A stretch of 64,000 bases of DNA from Blastocystis hominis (GCF_000151665.1 NW_013171824.1:1-64000), one strand, 5' to 3'; shown: positions 34,713-47,613, numbered from the stretch's first letter. Made by a program: numbers and translations. Notes: generated by a model from the sequence alone, not told the origin.

Positions 34713-35398
34713 ACGCGATGGAATGTGAATTCGAGTCTACGAGTTATACCTGGACTCACTGGAATGAATGGGTTGTCATTGGATATCACTACCATCGAAG
34801 GATGTTCATTACTTCGAGGTGTTAAGACTAGAAGACCTCCATTTTCCTCTCGATCAAAGATTCGATATCCATCGATTGCATTGAAACCTTTAGCAATCAT
34901 CTATGCTATTGCTATGGCAGCTTATACACCTCGTGGTATTGACACATCCACTGTCTAGTCGTTACCTTCGAGTCCAACGACAAGATGTGAGGTATCTACG
35001 AATACCCTGCTGTGATGTACACAATCCTTGGAATACCAGGGACCGATCGAGGAACTATTTATTACCAACTCTGTCGTATTACCTGATGTGATACTCAACT
35101 CGACATCGGGAGCATAATCCTTCGCATTCCATGACATAGTACTTCTTTAATCATTCACCATCCATGCAAATGCTTCTCGGTGCGATGGTGGGATGTCACG
35201 GATCTCAGCATATCGATCATTAAGTTCATTGAAACACGAGGTTGTCAAGAAGTTCATGGTTAGTGATGTAGTCGTATCCTTAGTGATGTAGAAAGTGCCG
35301 GAATCGAACAATGAACAATCGCTATTCGTCATGGTGTATGTCGCAAGAGGTTTCAAGATGAATCGATAGTCCGAGGTACGCAATTTCCGGTCATACAC
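34709..35398 (-). pseudogene. Broken Polinton structural-type gene
   Basis: Two segments. At 35137-34709 one frame reads SWNAKDYAPDVELSIT ... VVGLEGND, stop, TVDVSIPRGV, stop, AAIAIA, stop, then MIAKGFNAIDGYRIF ... FIPVSPGITRRLEF. This is again an IP-R-G-V-Y + helix domain, interrupted by TAG, TAA and TAG. At 35398-35147 an 83-residue frame (MYDRKLRTSDYRF ... FAWMVND) overlaps the end of the large structural gene in another frame and probably belongs to its C-terminus after a frameshift. Clearly decayed. Confidence 0.55.
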
Positions 35399-36895
35399 GA
35401 CATGGGATGGATCGAGGTATGCATGACTCCAAGACCTTGATCATTCGTCGCATCGGGTAAACTTGGATCACTTTGATCAAACAAACTCTCCACGGGACGT
35501 TCGATACACAGGTTGTGCACGAATGGAGACAGTTTGAACCACGGAGTCCAACCAAATCCATCGATCGTCGTGTCAACACTGGTTCGATCGATATGCCAAG
35601 ACTTGTCGGAAGTGACATTGAAGCGTACATGGTCATCCTCGATTGTCATTGATACGCGGGGAAGCACTTTCACCATCTCACTGTCCACTGCCTCGATGAA
35701 CTTGGAGAACGTGTAGTATCCAGTAGGCATCGATAGGACGAGGGAGGTCTCGCCGTTCGCCACCAGCACTACCTGGTTGCAAGAGGTACTCAGAAAGTAT
35801 TGTCGTGGATTGTCCAGTCCTTTCACTGGTATACTCGAATTGAATTTGAGGATCGATTGGATCTCGGGAGTACGAGTGAAATCAATCGTGTAGAAGTGAT
35901 TCACGGTGATATGGAAGGCATTCTCACCGCTATACACCAATTCGAACAGAACATCACTTGCATTCAACATTGCAATGATCGTTTCGATATCATAGGCTCC
36001 TCTGGGTATTAACACCTCGTGTGGGGATGTCCCCGCATCGATTAATATCACTTGATCGGATGGTACGTTGTGCAACACGAAATCGGTATAGAGTGACACG
36101 GACGAGATGGAACATAGATCAAATGATAGAGGATTGTCCAGCTTCACTTCCTTCTTCGTAGTATTGCCGAACACTTCCATCATACTGAACTGGTTCATCG
36201 GTAGAATTGAGGAAGACACTTGATCAAACACATCTTCGATCGTCAACTGGAGTTCGAATTCGCCGTTCAATCGCATGATATTACCATCCATATCGCGGAA
36301 CAGGAACATCAATCGATCAAATCGGGTTATCATGGGAATGCAGATGTCTTCCACGGTGCGCAGGTAATGAACCTCGGGATCGTCAAGGATCATTGTGGTG
36401 AGCAGGTTGTTGTTCTGATTGGCAATCTTCAGATCGGAGGAACGCACGATTGTCGAGTAGACCTGGATCACTTGGCGATTTCGCGTGATATCAATCACAT
36501 TCGATCCATAGAGCGAAGCGGATAGAATGACCATTTGTCCTTCCAAACCGAGGATTTCTCGAATATCCGGAACATTGGTGAAATCGATGGTGTGTGTGGA
36601 CTGGATATAAATACACCCATAACTCGAAGCCTTTGTAGATATCGAGAATGTAGTCTGTCATGGTGTTGAGGATAACAATGATTTGACCAATCGTGTAGTA
36701 TCCAGGAGGAATCGTTATCTCTTCGTCATTCGAGTTGGTGACCACATTCGTAGAATCTACATTGTTGAACATGACTTGATTGGGTGTGAACAGGATAGTC
36801 ATGGAAGTGATGTAGGGATTCATGTACATGTACAGATTAATCCATTCGAACGAAACGTTGAGAGGTGTACCCTTGATTAGCATGGAATCGTGCAT
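35353..36895 (-). pseudogene. Large Polinton structural-type gene with at least three GYYT-type domains, frameshifted
   Basis: Begins at 36895 (MHDSMLIKGTPLNVSFEWIN) with NQVMFNNVDSTNVVTN and IPPGYYTIGQIIVILNTM. A frameshift near 36640 joins it to the 397-residue frame ending at 35353. Further copies of the domain follow: IPRGAYDIETIIAMLNASDV and MPTGYYTFSKFIEAVDSEM. Each is followed by an I-D-F-T or DI..IL.LEG segment and a strand with I-D-I-T-R/VYST (VIDITRNRQVIQVYSTIV). The domain unit is about 170 residues. A diverged, deleted copy of this gene is at 14694-15190 in opposite orientation. A role as a spike, penton or minor capsid protein is plausible but not shown. Confidence 0.65.
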
Positions 36896-36928
36896 GGCCT
36901 ATCTCTCCTTGTCTGGTGGTTAGTAGTA

Positions 36929-37188
36929 TCAGAATTGCGACAAAGGCCAGAACTTGAAACATAGATTCGTCTTCATCCCTGGGTACCGGGTGAATAGCAT
37001 CAGATTAGTCAATATTCCATGAGAACTAAGGGTAAGATGGCGGGTTTCCCTGCGACAAAGGGGTGGATAATCTTCAAGGTGATTCTTACGCACAAATAAG
37101 CCTACCATGGTTTTTGCTATAGATGCCACGCTTATACCACTGACGATCAGAAAAACAGTAAGACTAGCAACAGCATTTATCTCGTTGT
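36929..37188 (-). CDS. Small open frame with a membrane-like segment at the arm junction
   Basis: In the frame of the 66-codon ORF ending at 36929, coding-like sequence starts at the very edge of the inverted repeat (ASLTVFLIVSGISVASIAKT, a hydrophobic helix) and continues MVGLFVRKNHLEDYPPLC. There is no upstream ATG before the junction at 37189, so it may be a truncated fragment or a chance frame. Function unknown. Confidence 0.3.
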
Positions 37189-37293
37189 AAGAAAGCTTGG
37201 GTATAGCTACATTTCACGTAACCCATCATGATATTACTGTTCTAGTCCGTTCTCAGCAAGCCATGTCTCTAAATCACCTTCCTCACTACTCAT
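37189..37293 (-). pseudogene. Truncated 5' copy of the SAM-SLC4 gene
   Basis: This is the inverted copy of 9512-9616: exon 1 with its ATG at 37293, the 31-nt intron and the first roughly 18 nt of exon 2. Then the arm ends and unrelated sequence begins. The duplication therefore cut the gene inside its SAM exon, and only the left copy (9512 onward) is complete. Confidence 0.85.
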
Positions 37294-40200
37294 ACAGCTA
37301 ATAGATAATCGAAAATAGGAATCAAACAAACAAATCTAGCCAATTCTGCATACATGCAACATTATTCATAGCTCTCGACTTTAGACCTTCACAGCAGTCT
37401 TCGTCTTTACCTGAGCTGGCTTCGGAGCCGGAGCCTTCGCAGACTTAGCCGACTTCGGCATCGATTTCTTCGCTCCGCTCTTCTTCTTCTTGCTCAACAA
37501 CACTATCAGAACAACAATCGCCACGATCACGATGATCACGACAACAACGATCAGTACAATCAACACATAGTTCACAGGAGCTTCCAACACCAGAATGTTG
37601 ATCGTAGTGGTGATCGTTCCTCCCTCGTTTGTCACAGAAATCGTGTACTTTCGAGAGTCCTGCACCGTGGTCGGCTTGCCAGTGATCGCTCCAGTCGAAG
37701 GAACCAGAGTCAGACCCGCAGGCAACGTGGGGAACGAAGTCACAGTCACCTCAACGCCAAGAATCGTAGGAACAATGTTCACTTCCTTGTTCTGAGTGAG
37801 TTCCAAAGTGGTAGCACCATAATCAATACCCTGAGGAATGGAAGGATAGCAGGCAGTCACTTCCTCCGCGAACGTTCCATTGTTGCAATAACGGCTTCGA
37901 GTTCCCTCATAAAGATTCGGACACTCAGCATAAGCAATATCTCCGTTCATCGCTCCTTCAAAGTCACCTTCAGGACGGCAATACTCATTCGAGGCGATCA
38001 GTTTGGTGAACAGATAGAAATCAGCAAGCTGGAATCTCTTCGTCTGTCCCCAGTTATCACAATTCATCGAATCGGTGTTGGAACACTCCGTAGCCACCAA
38101 TCTGTACTTGTTGTACGGATTCACATTGAACATGTTGTAAAGCTTCTGCTCAAAGTACGAAGTGAACATTTGACCAGCCTTCGACTGCAGAATCGTCCAG
38201 TTCTCTCCGTCATTCGAACCATACAGAGTCCAACCCGAAGGATGGCGGTTGTTGCAGTCATTTCCAGACACCAGACCGTATCGACCGATCGGTTCACGAC
38301 GATCATTGCTCCACGACCAGATCAGCTCCACACCCTCGCAGATTCCAGTAGCAGTCAGCATCTTCGTGGCCGAATTGTTATCGAACACCTTGTCCGATCC
38401 CTCGACTCCAGTCAAAGCAGGCACCGTCGTACCCGTACCATCCAGCAGCATGTACATGTTGTCCAGAATCAGAATCGCAGATCCATCGAAGCTGTTCGTC
38501 TCCTCGTTCGCCTCATAGCGATGCAGCTCGAACGCCAGAATGTTCTCGCCCACCACCAGCCGCTCTCTCTGCACGGCCTCTCCGATCACCAGCAAGAACG
38601 GTTCGCCGCTCTCGCCCGTAGCCGCAGTATCCTCCTTCACCTCCGTATTCTCGGGGAGATTGTAGCGACGGATCTCCACTCCGTTCAGATACACAACCAC
38701 TCCGGCCTTCACGTTCACAGCGATGTCCATCGAAGCGAACTCCGTCAGATCCTCGATCTGGAACTTCGTGAAATAGTACTGAGTCACACCGCTGGCCGCA
38801 GGGAACTGACCCGGTCGCTGCGTCTCCCAGTTCGAGGGAGCTCCGCTCAGAGTGTTCCAGCCCGCAGGAGCGGCCGTGCCGTCCACCAGGTAGCTCCAGT
38901 GAGTCCACTGAGGATACACAGAATACGCAGGATTGAAGTTGTACTCCTTCTCCGTCGCTCCGGCAGCCAGCGACTCCGACAGAAGCGTGCGCCCATCCGC
39001 CAGCTTCACCGTCGCCTTGTTGTTGCCCCAACCGCCAGTGCCTTGCTTCTTCAGCACCAGAGCATACGTCGTTGCAGGACGACACATCGGAATCGAGATC
39101 GAACTGTGGTCAGCGAAGTTCGAGCGCTCCTCCAATTCCTCGCCAGTCGCACGATCCTTCAACACGAACGAGCACGTAGAGGCTCCCGTTTCGAACGTCA
39201 ATTCAATGCTGAAGGATACCATGTCTCCAGCGCACTCCTGAACCGTCAGAGTCACCGTCGCCGTCTTCTCATCGCCCAGAGGATTCAGCGCAGTGATCGT
39301 GTACACGGTCGAAGCCTTGATGTCCGTGGGAGTTCCAGTGATCATTCCAGTCGTCGTACTGAACGAAAGTCCACTCGGAAGCTCAGGAGTGATCGAGAAC
39401 GTGTTGTAATAGGAAGAAGAGCAAGTCCATCCAGGCACTTCAGCACCCGTATAGGCAGTAATCTCGCTCGGACTGAACGACAGCTCCGGAATCTCCAGCG
39501 AAGAATAGTCCTGCAACAACAAATTCCAATCAGCAAGAGCATAGTAGTTATCAGTGTCGTCCACACGAGCCTTCTTCAGAGTCAGTTGGTAGTATGTCCA
39601 CGCCTTTGTATTCGAAGGCATGTAGAAGCAATACTCCGTAGAACGCGAATCGAAGTACACCTCAGACTCGCTCTTCAACTCGCTGAAGGTCTGACCATCC
39701 ATCGATGCCTCAATGCTCCACTCACGAGGATCATAATTATTCGACTGAGAACTCGTTATGAAGCAGTAGTTGTTGAAATATTCGGCTCCATCGTTCGCGA
39801 ACTGGATCGTGAACTTCTGAATCGGAGTAGTCGCCTTGTACACATAAGCATAAGTCGAAGGATTCATATCGAACAGCTTACCAACCTCGCTCGAAGTAGT
39901 ACCAGCCGTCGAATAATCCCAATAGCGAGGATGGATGTGCGAATCCTTCAGCAATCGAAGATGCATATCAAACTCAATCTCGATATCCGCACTTCCCAGA
40001 GTCAGCACAGCCACAGCGATCGTGTTGCTTCCAGCATTGATGTGACTGATCGCTCCCGTCACACGTCTCCAATTGTACACCGAGCTTCCTCCAGTCGGAG
40101 TCGACTCGGCCGTAAGATCGCCCGCTTCCAGATAAGAACGATAGATCTCCTCTCCGTTCAAGTACGCAAGAACTCCGTTGCGAGCCTTCAGATACAACTC

Positions 40201-41021
40201 AAATCCTTGAGCTCCCTCCTTCGAAGCCACATTGAACGTCGCACGGAACAGCTTCACCTTCTGCGCAGTCGTAGGACGCGAAGAAGCATCCAGAGTCGTC
40301 CAGGCAGAATCCGAGAAACCACTCGTGTACCAGTTCGAAGGAACCGTTCCATCAGCAAGATACTTGAACGAACCAGCCGAAGCAGGAAGCAGAGGAAGAT
40401 CAATCGGCAACACAAACGAATCCTCACCTTCAATTGTCAGACGAGTCTTCGCCAAAACAAACGAATGACCGTCAGCAAGAGCATTAATCGTCATCAAAGA
40501 AGTACTCTGCCATGTCGTACCCGAAGAACTCGTCATCGTCACCGTGTATTCACCAACAGGCAAGCAAGTACCCACCAAACTCTCCGTGTTGCTCGATGCA
40601 AGAACCGATTGTCCTTCACTGTTCTTAATCGTCCAAGTCTCAGAGGCGGTATTGTAGTTCACCTTCTCCACTGAAACCGAAATGTAGTTGGGCAGATCGC
40701 AAGACAAAACAGTAATCGTGATCGTGCAAGTGTAGACCTGACTGTCCACAGAATACGTCGCAGACACAGTGAACACAGTTTCTTCCAAACCCTCCGTAGG
40801 AATACCAGTAATAGCACCACTCGTGCTATCGAAGTTCAGACCAGCAGGAAGAGAAGCGCCACCAGCTCCAGCAATCTGCCAGTTCGTGTAACCAGACTTA
40901 CCAGGAGTAATGTCCACATTATCAATACCCACCGACCAGGAATAAGTATCCTGAGGATAGGAAAAACCTGGAGGAACGTAAGCAGCACCAGTGAACAGCA
41001 AATTCCACTCAGACATCTGAA
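37189..41021. repeat. Inner right arm of the inverted repeat (pairs with 5784-9616)
   Basis: Nearly identical, inverted copy of 5784-9616 with the relation x + y = 46805. It covers about three quarters of the surface-protein gene and the start of the SAM gene. Confidence 0.9.
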
Positions 41022-42289
41022 TAAAGTGACCCAAGTTTGCATTAATATCTTTCACAGCATTGCATTCCCATTTGTATTTGTTATAAGCCATTTGGTTATT
41101 CATTTCAAAAAATAAAGTTTGATGACGCATCGTCCAAGCTACATTGTTTTGAGTATCGAGAAGATCCCACTGGCTTCCATCATTAGAGCCAAATATCTTC
41201 CAATTAACACAATCACGAACAGGAGCATCATTTGCTGTCGAAAAGGAATACTTGTTAACAACCAAGCGATCGTTGTTACCAAAAGTCCAAATGTGTATAG
41301 TAGGTAAAGTGGAGGACTCAATTTCTGCACACCATTTGGTACTGAGATTCCCATCATATAACTTAGATCCATCTTCAGTCGGTTGAGAAGGATTCTCAGG
41401 AGTGCAATAATAAGATCCATCAGAACTAATAAGACGATAATCTTCATTCAAATAGGAAATACTGCAATCAAATTCCTCAGCACTTGGAGCACTTGAGCCA
41501 GAATGCACTTCAACAGCGATAATATACGTATCGTTTTCAGGTGTAGGAATTGCAGCCAAAAGCTGAACATAAGTGTGTTTACCAGTTGTCGAGACAGTTG
41601 CTTCCGTAGAAGAGGAAATCTCTCCGTCAGGAAGATTCCATCGGGTAAGCTCTTGACCATTTACATATACAACAGCGCCACCATTAATTGTAAGAGCAAC
41701 ACGGATACCAAAATTATCGGTTCCAGTCATTTCAATCGAACGACGGAAGTAACGAGTCGTGGCAGTAGGAGCAGGCCAATTACCTTCATAACCAGGCCAA
41801 TCCAACTCTCCAGTAGTCCAAGAAGAGCTTGTTTGGGCGGTCGAAGAATACTGCCATGCAGGAGGCAGCTCAACCATAAACGCCTGACTACAGGAATAGG
41901 TACTAGTCTTACTACAGGTCCATTGAATGACAGCAATAACAACATCTGCCAGTTTAACTGTCAGAACGGAACCAGTAGTCCATCCATCGCCATAAGAGTC
42001 TCCCATTTGAGCTAAGTATGGTCCATAAGTCAAGCAGTGAGTAGTAGCTGGGTACACCGTCTCGGGTTGTAAACCAATAGTCTCACTGTAAATAGGTGTA
42101 CCAGTAGCAGAGGTTCCAGCATAAATGCTCAAGGATTCTTCATCACCGTAAGCCTGAGTAGTTCGTTGGAAAGTCACAACAACTTCTCCTTCAGCACACT
42201 GGCTCGAAACCAAAGCTAGAAATTAGGTCAAATGTCAATAAACTACAGAAAATTAAGGTGCAAACCAAAGCAAAAGCAATTTGCTTCAT
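37381..42289 (-). CDS. Giant type-I membrane surface protein B (paralogue of 4504-9424)
   Basis: Exon 1 is 42289-42247, intron 42246-42216 (31 nt), exon 2 is 42215-37381; 1625 residues. Splicing gives the signal peptide MKQIAFALVCTLIFSLVSSQ followed by CAEGEV. Module order is the same as in protein A: SYGDGWTTGS, VVYVNGQELTRWNLP, discoidin-like, putative Ig, repeated, then a membrane helix and Lys-rich tail. From about residue 415 on it is almost identical to A. Residues 20-415 are a patchwork: the part around the first YVNG domain is identical, while the DGW domain before it and the discoidin-like domain after it differ at many sites and by small indels. The intron sequences also differ. This indicates a diversified N-terminus on a homogenised body. 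Confidence 0.88.
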
Positions 42290-43788
42290 AATAAAGAATA
42301 TTATAAAAGAATAAACATACAAATTCGAGATTCTGTAGTGCGGATATTCATTGGTCAAATAGATTTATTCATCCATATATATTGAGATAGATGAATTTAT
42401 TGGATGCACTAAATATTGTAGCCAATAGACTGTAGAGATAATTGTCGACTGCTGTATAGAACAATATTCTGAAGAGCCTTTATCAATTGGAGATAGTATT
42501 TGGGAGAAAATGTAGGAAATGTGCCCTGCAATACTATACTGAGGAAATGAGTGAGAAAACTATAGTTTTGATGATATGTGTAATTTGAATAGTTAACTAA
42601 AGGAAAATTTATATAATATATCAATGAGATAATAATATGGTACATGGGACAAAACAGTACATTAGACTACAACCAGTGCCGGGCAAATAGTGTGATATTT
42701 GTTTAGATTTAAAACCGCTGCTATAACACTGATTATTAATTAAAGAAATAATGTTCTCTGGCAGAGAGACAATATTTGTGTTTCTGTATAGTAAGAATAT
42801 CGTATTTGGTAACAAAAAACAAAATCAATTTTTACGTATTTATCCTTCCATCTCATATGACAATATGGTGAAGAAGGACTTCTGGTATAATCACAGAGTA
42901 TTTCTCTTTGTATGATAGAACGTTTCATAAAACTGGATGCTGAGCGTAACTACTGGATTGGGAATTGGTGTACAATATTGATAGTTTCGAAACTGAGGTG
43001 TTTATTGTTCAAGATTTAGTCGAGATTATAATAACAGATATTATTAGAGAAGAGTTTGTTATTTTAGATGAGTGGTGTTGTCGAAAATTACATTCCACTC
43101 ATTCATCCGTGCAATGGACCTACAGAGGTACACTCTCAATTTGAAAAAGCCTTTCTCTATAAAACTGCCTAATAGTATCGTTCTCGATTGTGTGGAGAAA
43201 ATGAACTCCAGTTTGTTGCAAGTATATAGTATTTAGATGGAACATAATTTTGGATTGAGCATTGTGTGATTCTACACACTTTAGACATCGTGAGTCCTCT
43301 GTTATTCAATTGTTCGTTTCTCTACTCTATTTATCCTCCCTACTTGCTTACTCTCCTATACTAAAGCTAGAAAGGCAGGTTAGACAGACAGCATAGTTTT
43401 CTTTCTCTTTAGACTAGTGGGAATGGGCAAAGCGTTTCGAATTGGTTATTTATATGTATATTTCGAAAAGGCTATTGTATAAAAGACAGCGTCCTTCTCT
43501 TATGTATACTCTTCAGTAAAACAGAATATAAAACCTGGTATTTTATCAGTACCATTCTTTCCTAGCGATTTCCAGTTCGTTCATTCTTCTTCGCTCTTAT
43601 TTGTTGATCTTTCAATACTTTCACCCCTTTCGATCCATTCAGTACTTTCTATCATCTTCAATTTTGCTAAATCTATTATCTTGAAGCGATTTCGTTTAAC
43701 CTTTGATAGCTGGGTCTTATAATATGGAATCTGTTGAAGTGTGTATTCCTCCCATTCTGAATATCTTGGTTCCTAGTTTTTCTCCGAG
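42290..43788. other. Intergenic region upstream of surface protein B
   Basis: Counterpart of 3097-4503. The part 43066-43788 is shared with the left arm; 42290-43065 is not. AT-rich, with no convincing gene. It must carry the promoter of surface protein B. Confidence 0.5.
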
Positions 43789-46700
43789 CTATGAGAGTAT
43801 TCCTACGTCGAGTCTTCTTCTCTCCTCCCCTTTCCAATCCTCTATTATCTCGTTTCTATTACAAACACGGCAGGTAAAGTACTTTGATAGGATGGAAGCT
43901 GCAGTACCCTCAATACCCGTGTTTTCGCTTGATGGAGAGGGAATCTGGCTGCATTCCTTCCCGGACTCGATGAAAGTCTTTGCTTCCAACTCTGTGCAAC
44001 TCGCTGAATTGGGACTATCTTCGCTCTTTTCGAGTTTAGAAGGGCGGTGCTTCGCTCGTTTCCCAAGCAGTCTCTCTAGCAGGCCTTTCTTTTTCTCCTT
44101 CGTTTTCTCCTTCGTTTTCTCCTTCGTTTTCTCCTTTTCTTTCTCTTCTCCCACCACTCTCTCGTACTCAACCGCTTCGTACTTCTATGATTAAAAGCAG
44201 CTTCGCCCTCTATTACTTGCCACAACCACATCGTTAGTTCCCATACCGCACTTATGTTTAATGCTCTCGGTCCTTCCTGCATCGCTGATAGCAACATCGA
44301 GATCGATTCGCACCCCTTTATCCTCTCTCTCATGCCCAGCAGAATCGATGTGCAGAGATAGGGAACCGCGGGGAAATCGGGCAGAGCGTGCAGAAACAGC
44401 CGATCCCAGAGATAGAGCACATCCTCCAAAGCAAATTCTCGGCAGAACAGAAGCCGAATCCAACGCAATAGGAACATCGAGGGGTGGATTTCCAGCATCT
44501 GAATCGTATTCGAGTCACGGAAATACAGCGAGATGGCTTCCCAACGCAGAGTCCCAGCGTCCTACCAGCCACATCACGCGATCCATGCGCGATTCCAGAC
44601 TCGAATCGCTGTTGTCCGACACATAGCAGCCTCGAAGGGGAGCGAACACCGCCTCCAGAAGACAAAAGCAGTCGTGCTCCAGATACTTTGAAGAGGTCAG
44701 AATCTGCAGACACGCGATGGCGTGGCGCTGCGAGGGAGAAAGAGTTCGCCGGAACGCCTCCGCCTCTTGTCGATACGCTTGGCTCTGAAAGCGCAGATGT
44801 TCGTCCAGTACGTCTTGGGTCCGTTGGGGAAGACTGTTTTCGCCTTCGCCTCCGCCGCCCAGTCGCCACCGGTCGCAGTACAGACAGAGCAGCAGCACGG
44901 CCAGCAGGTCCGTCATGCCCTGCTTGTACCCGATTTCCGGGTGAGCGAACGCGAAGACCAGCAGCAGCCGCACGATCAGGTCCTGCACCGCCGCGCTCTT
45001 GAAGAACAGAAGCTGGCTGAACGTGCGCGTGCAGTCCTTCCGGATCGTTTGCTCGCTTGCCTGGTGCTCCGGGTCGCGCAGATCCTCGTTCCATCGCGGA
45101 GAAACACGAACCTCGCCTTCCTCCGACGCAACGTTCGGAGCAAACCGACGAGAATAGTCCCGACACAGCTCTTCGTACCGTGCGCGCAGCAACCCAATCT
45201 CGCTGCACCATTGCTCCAACGGCTCTAGATAGCACAACCATCTCGTAGCTACGATGGGCGCTTAGACAACCCAACGCCACCTTCCACACAAGGCTGCGAA
45301 CTCCGCTCATCGATAGATTCGACTACATGATAGGACACACACAAAGCATCCACATTACACACAAAACAGTACAAATCGTTCGCAGAGAGCGAGGACACAA
45401 TCTCCGTGTGTTCCAACTGAACGCTCAGAGACACATTCAACTAGTTCTAACTGTGCAGCACGATTGTCTACCAACGAAGGTGTTTTCAACGGAGAACGCG
45501 GACAGGAAGAAACAGATCCATCAAATTCACAGAGTAAACGCCGAATTGAATCGTCGATAGGCGACGACTCATAGGGAGTTGCCCCGTTTAGAGACTTCCC
45601 TTTCATTGCACGCAGAATACTAAGTATCCATTCTTCTGCAATTTCTACACTCTCGAAACTGAAATGCAACACTTCTTCTTGACTCAACTCACGAATATAG
45701 ATCACATTCTACCGATTTACACTCAACGTCTATCATACCTCAACCACTTCGGCCACTTTTCCATATAAGCTACACTCCAAAAAACCTTCACTATCACTTT
45801 CCTTCTTCAAAAACCGTAGTTTGCAATCCCTGAATATATAGTATCATGTGAGAAACTTACTCAACCGTGGAAAATGAGAGAACGCAAAAACACTTCGCAC
45901 AGCAAAATACTCCCTACATTTTACAAATATTCTTTTAGTAGACATACTGATTTTAGAAAATACACTGTTCCTTTCTTTTCTTCAACCTAGAACTAAACTT
46001 AGGGAGTCTTTATAACCATCTTCTTTATTATATATCGAAAAGCATTCACAATGGAAGAAGAAAATCGGTAGAAAGTGAAATAATACAAGGATTTGGTTTG
46101 AAAACTTAGTGATCGGGTATTTTATATTTTGATAGAGTCGATAAGAAACGAGAGCAACGTTTTGATCCTACACGATTATATAGTACCCAGTGCGGATCGT
46201 GCATGTTTAGAGTCGAGTTCTCTATTTTGATTCGAATCCTCGTTGATTTTCTGCGAGGCAAGAACACAAATAATGCTCCACTCAGAATTTACAGAAAACC
46301 GCGATTCTCATTTCCTTATTTGTTTCGACTGTAGCTTATAATTCATCATAATGGATCGTATGTTACTTGATTTGGTTGAGGGGAACAAAAGCAATATCTG
46401 GCTGATTCTTCTCATTTGTTTTATTCTCTATGCGTGGACAACTTTTGTTTGCTACCTTCCTCTCTGGATCAGTTGTAGTCAGACAGCCCTATCTATTGTA
46501 AGTGCTATTGGCGCGGGCTTGATGGTTGGTGCTGCTTTCACTGTAGTTATTCCTGAATCCATCAATGATGCTTTGGCTGATATGGGTGGTTTAGAAACTG
46601 AAGAGGCAGCCCTTTCTGCTTATCGTTTGATCGGTATTTGTGTGACTGTTGGTTTTGGTTTTATGATGGTTGTGGATGCTCTGACCCACAGCTGCTGTGG

Positions 46701-46884
46701 TCATCACCATGACCACCACCATGGAGAAGAAGGAGTGGACGCTCATCTTGAAGTGGACCTTCACGAGAAGCTGCACGAAGAGCATGGAGAGGAATGCCAC
46801 AAGGAGGAGCATGAGCACGGTGACTACAAGCATGGTCATTCGTATCAGGCAACTGTGTGGGGTCTGTGTTTCCATTCTATATTC
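43066..46884. repeat. Outer right arm of the inverted repeat (pairs with 1-3819)
   Basis: Inverted, nearly identical copy of 1-3819 (x + y = 46885). At the outer side the match runs to the partner's window edge, so the arm may extend further on both sides. Confidence 0.95.
43789..45945 (-). CDS. TBC-domain Rab GTPase-activating protein, right-arm copy
   Basis: Mirror copy of the gene at 940-3096, with exon borders at 46885 minus the left coordinates (45945-45866, 45829-45739, 45708-45373, 45322-45271, 45224-44527, 44498-44217, 44184-43789). All splice signals and the frame are kept. The only coding difference noticed falls in an out-of-frame reading near 44459 and is a single base. It shares its divergent spacer with the ZIP gene at 46351. 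Function as for the left copy. Confidence 0.85.
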
Positions 46885-47426
46885 GACGGAGTTGCCATTG
46901 GTGCCACTATGCTGGATCAGAATCCTCGAGTGTTGTGGGTTATTCTTGCTGCTATTGTGTTGCACAAAACAGCTGCTGCCTTTGGTCTTGGCGCCTACTT
47001 TAAGAAGGTCGGTCTGAATGTAAAGAAATGTATGTTTTGTCTTAATCTTCTAAATCTCTAGCCACTCCGTACATTGCTCTCTTCTCTTGCACGACGCCCA
47101 TTGCCACATTCCTTATGGCCATGATCTGTTTAGTGGGTACAAAGCTCAACCACGCGCTGCTTCCAGTAGCGTTCGCTTTCTCTGCTGGAACCTTCTTATA
47201 CGTCTCGCTGACACACATTGTCCCTGAAATTGGTTCCAACCTGAAGGCGTGGCACTTGCTGGCTATGCTTGCTGGTCTTCTCTTCCCCTACTTCTGTTTT
47301 ATTGAGGCTGAATTCCCTTTTTGTTTCGAACAAACAAGGAGCTGTGGTGGGGCACAGACAGTCTATCTATCTATCTATCTATCTATTTGCAAGTGCCATC
47401 ACTCGAGAGTATTCTTGGAAACATGA
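46351..47426 (+). CDS. ZIP-family zinc transporter (SLC39A9-like), right copy
   Basis: Exon 1 is 46351-47029, intron 47030-47061 (32 nt), exon 2 starts at 47062. Hydrophobic segments alternate with a His-rich cytosolic loop (HHHDHHHGEE, CHKEEHEHGD). Family signatures: GLCFHSIFDGVAIGA (metal-site helix with HS..DG) and VLHKTAAAFGLGAYF. The arrangement is closest to the ZIP9 branch, which imports zinc and works in the Golgi or plasma membrane. Exon 2 gives FSAGTFLYVSLTHIVPEIGS. The last roughly 35 codons run through a (tcta)n microsatellite, so the true 3' end may differ. The left copy is cut by the window edge. Confidence 0.85.
47361..47392. repeat. (tcta)n microsatellite
   Basis: About six tcta units within or just after the end of the ZIP gene, able to vary in length and so affecting its predicted C-terminus. 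Confidence 0.8.
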
Positions 47427-47515
47427 TAGAGGGAGAAGAATCGATATTCGAAACTACAGACCTCGAACGAGTTTCTCCATAGCTTGTCATGCCATCTATT
47501 CCTTTCCTTCTTTAG

Positions 47516-47577
47516 TCCTTTAGTCCTTTAGTCGTTCATCACATTCATCACATTCATCACATTCATCACACTCATCA
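47516..47577. repeat. Short tandem repeats between convergent genes
   Basis: A tcctttag unit at 47516-47532 is followed by four or more 9-bp units catcacatt (about 47537-47572). They sit between the 3' ends of the ZIP gene and the thioredoxin reductase gene, in the presumed 3' untranslated region of the latter. Confidence 0.7.
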
Positions 47578-47613
47578 AACACGTCAGAGAAGAACGAGAG
47601 CTCTCTAACGTGT

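Noticed and set aside
47450-47613. Canonical SECIS element downstream of the thioredoxin reductase
   Set aside because: Several ATGA and GA pairs exist in the repeats, but none has the right stem and spacing by eye, so no element is annotated.
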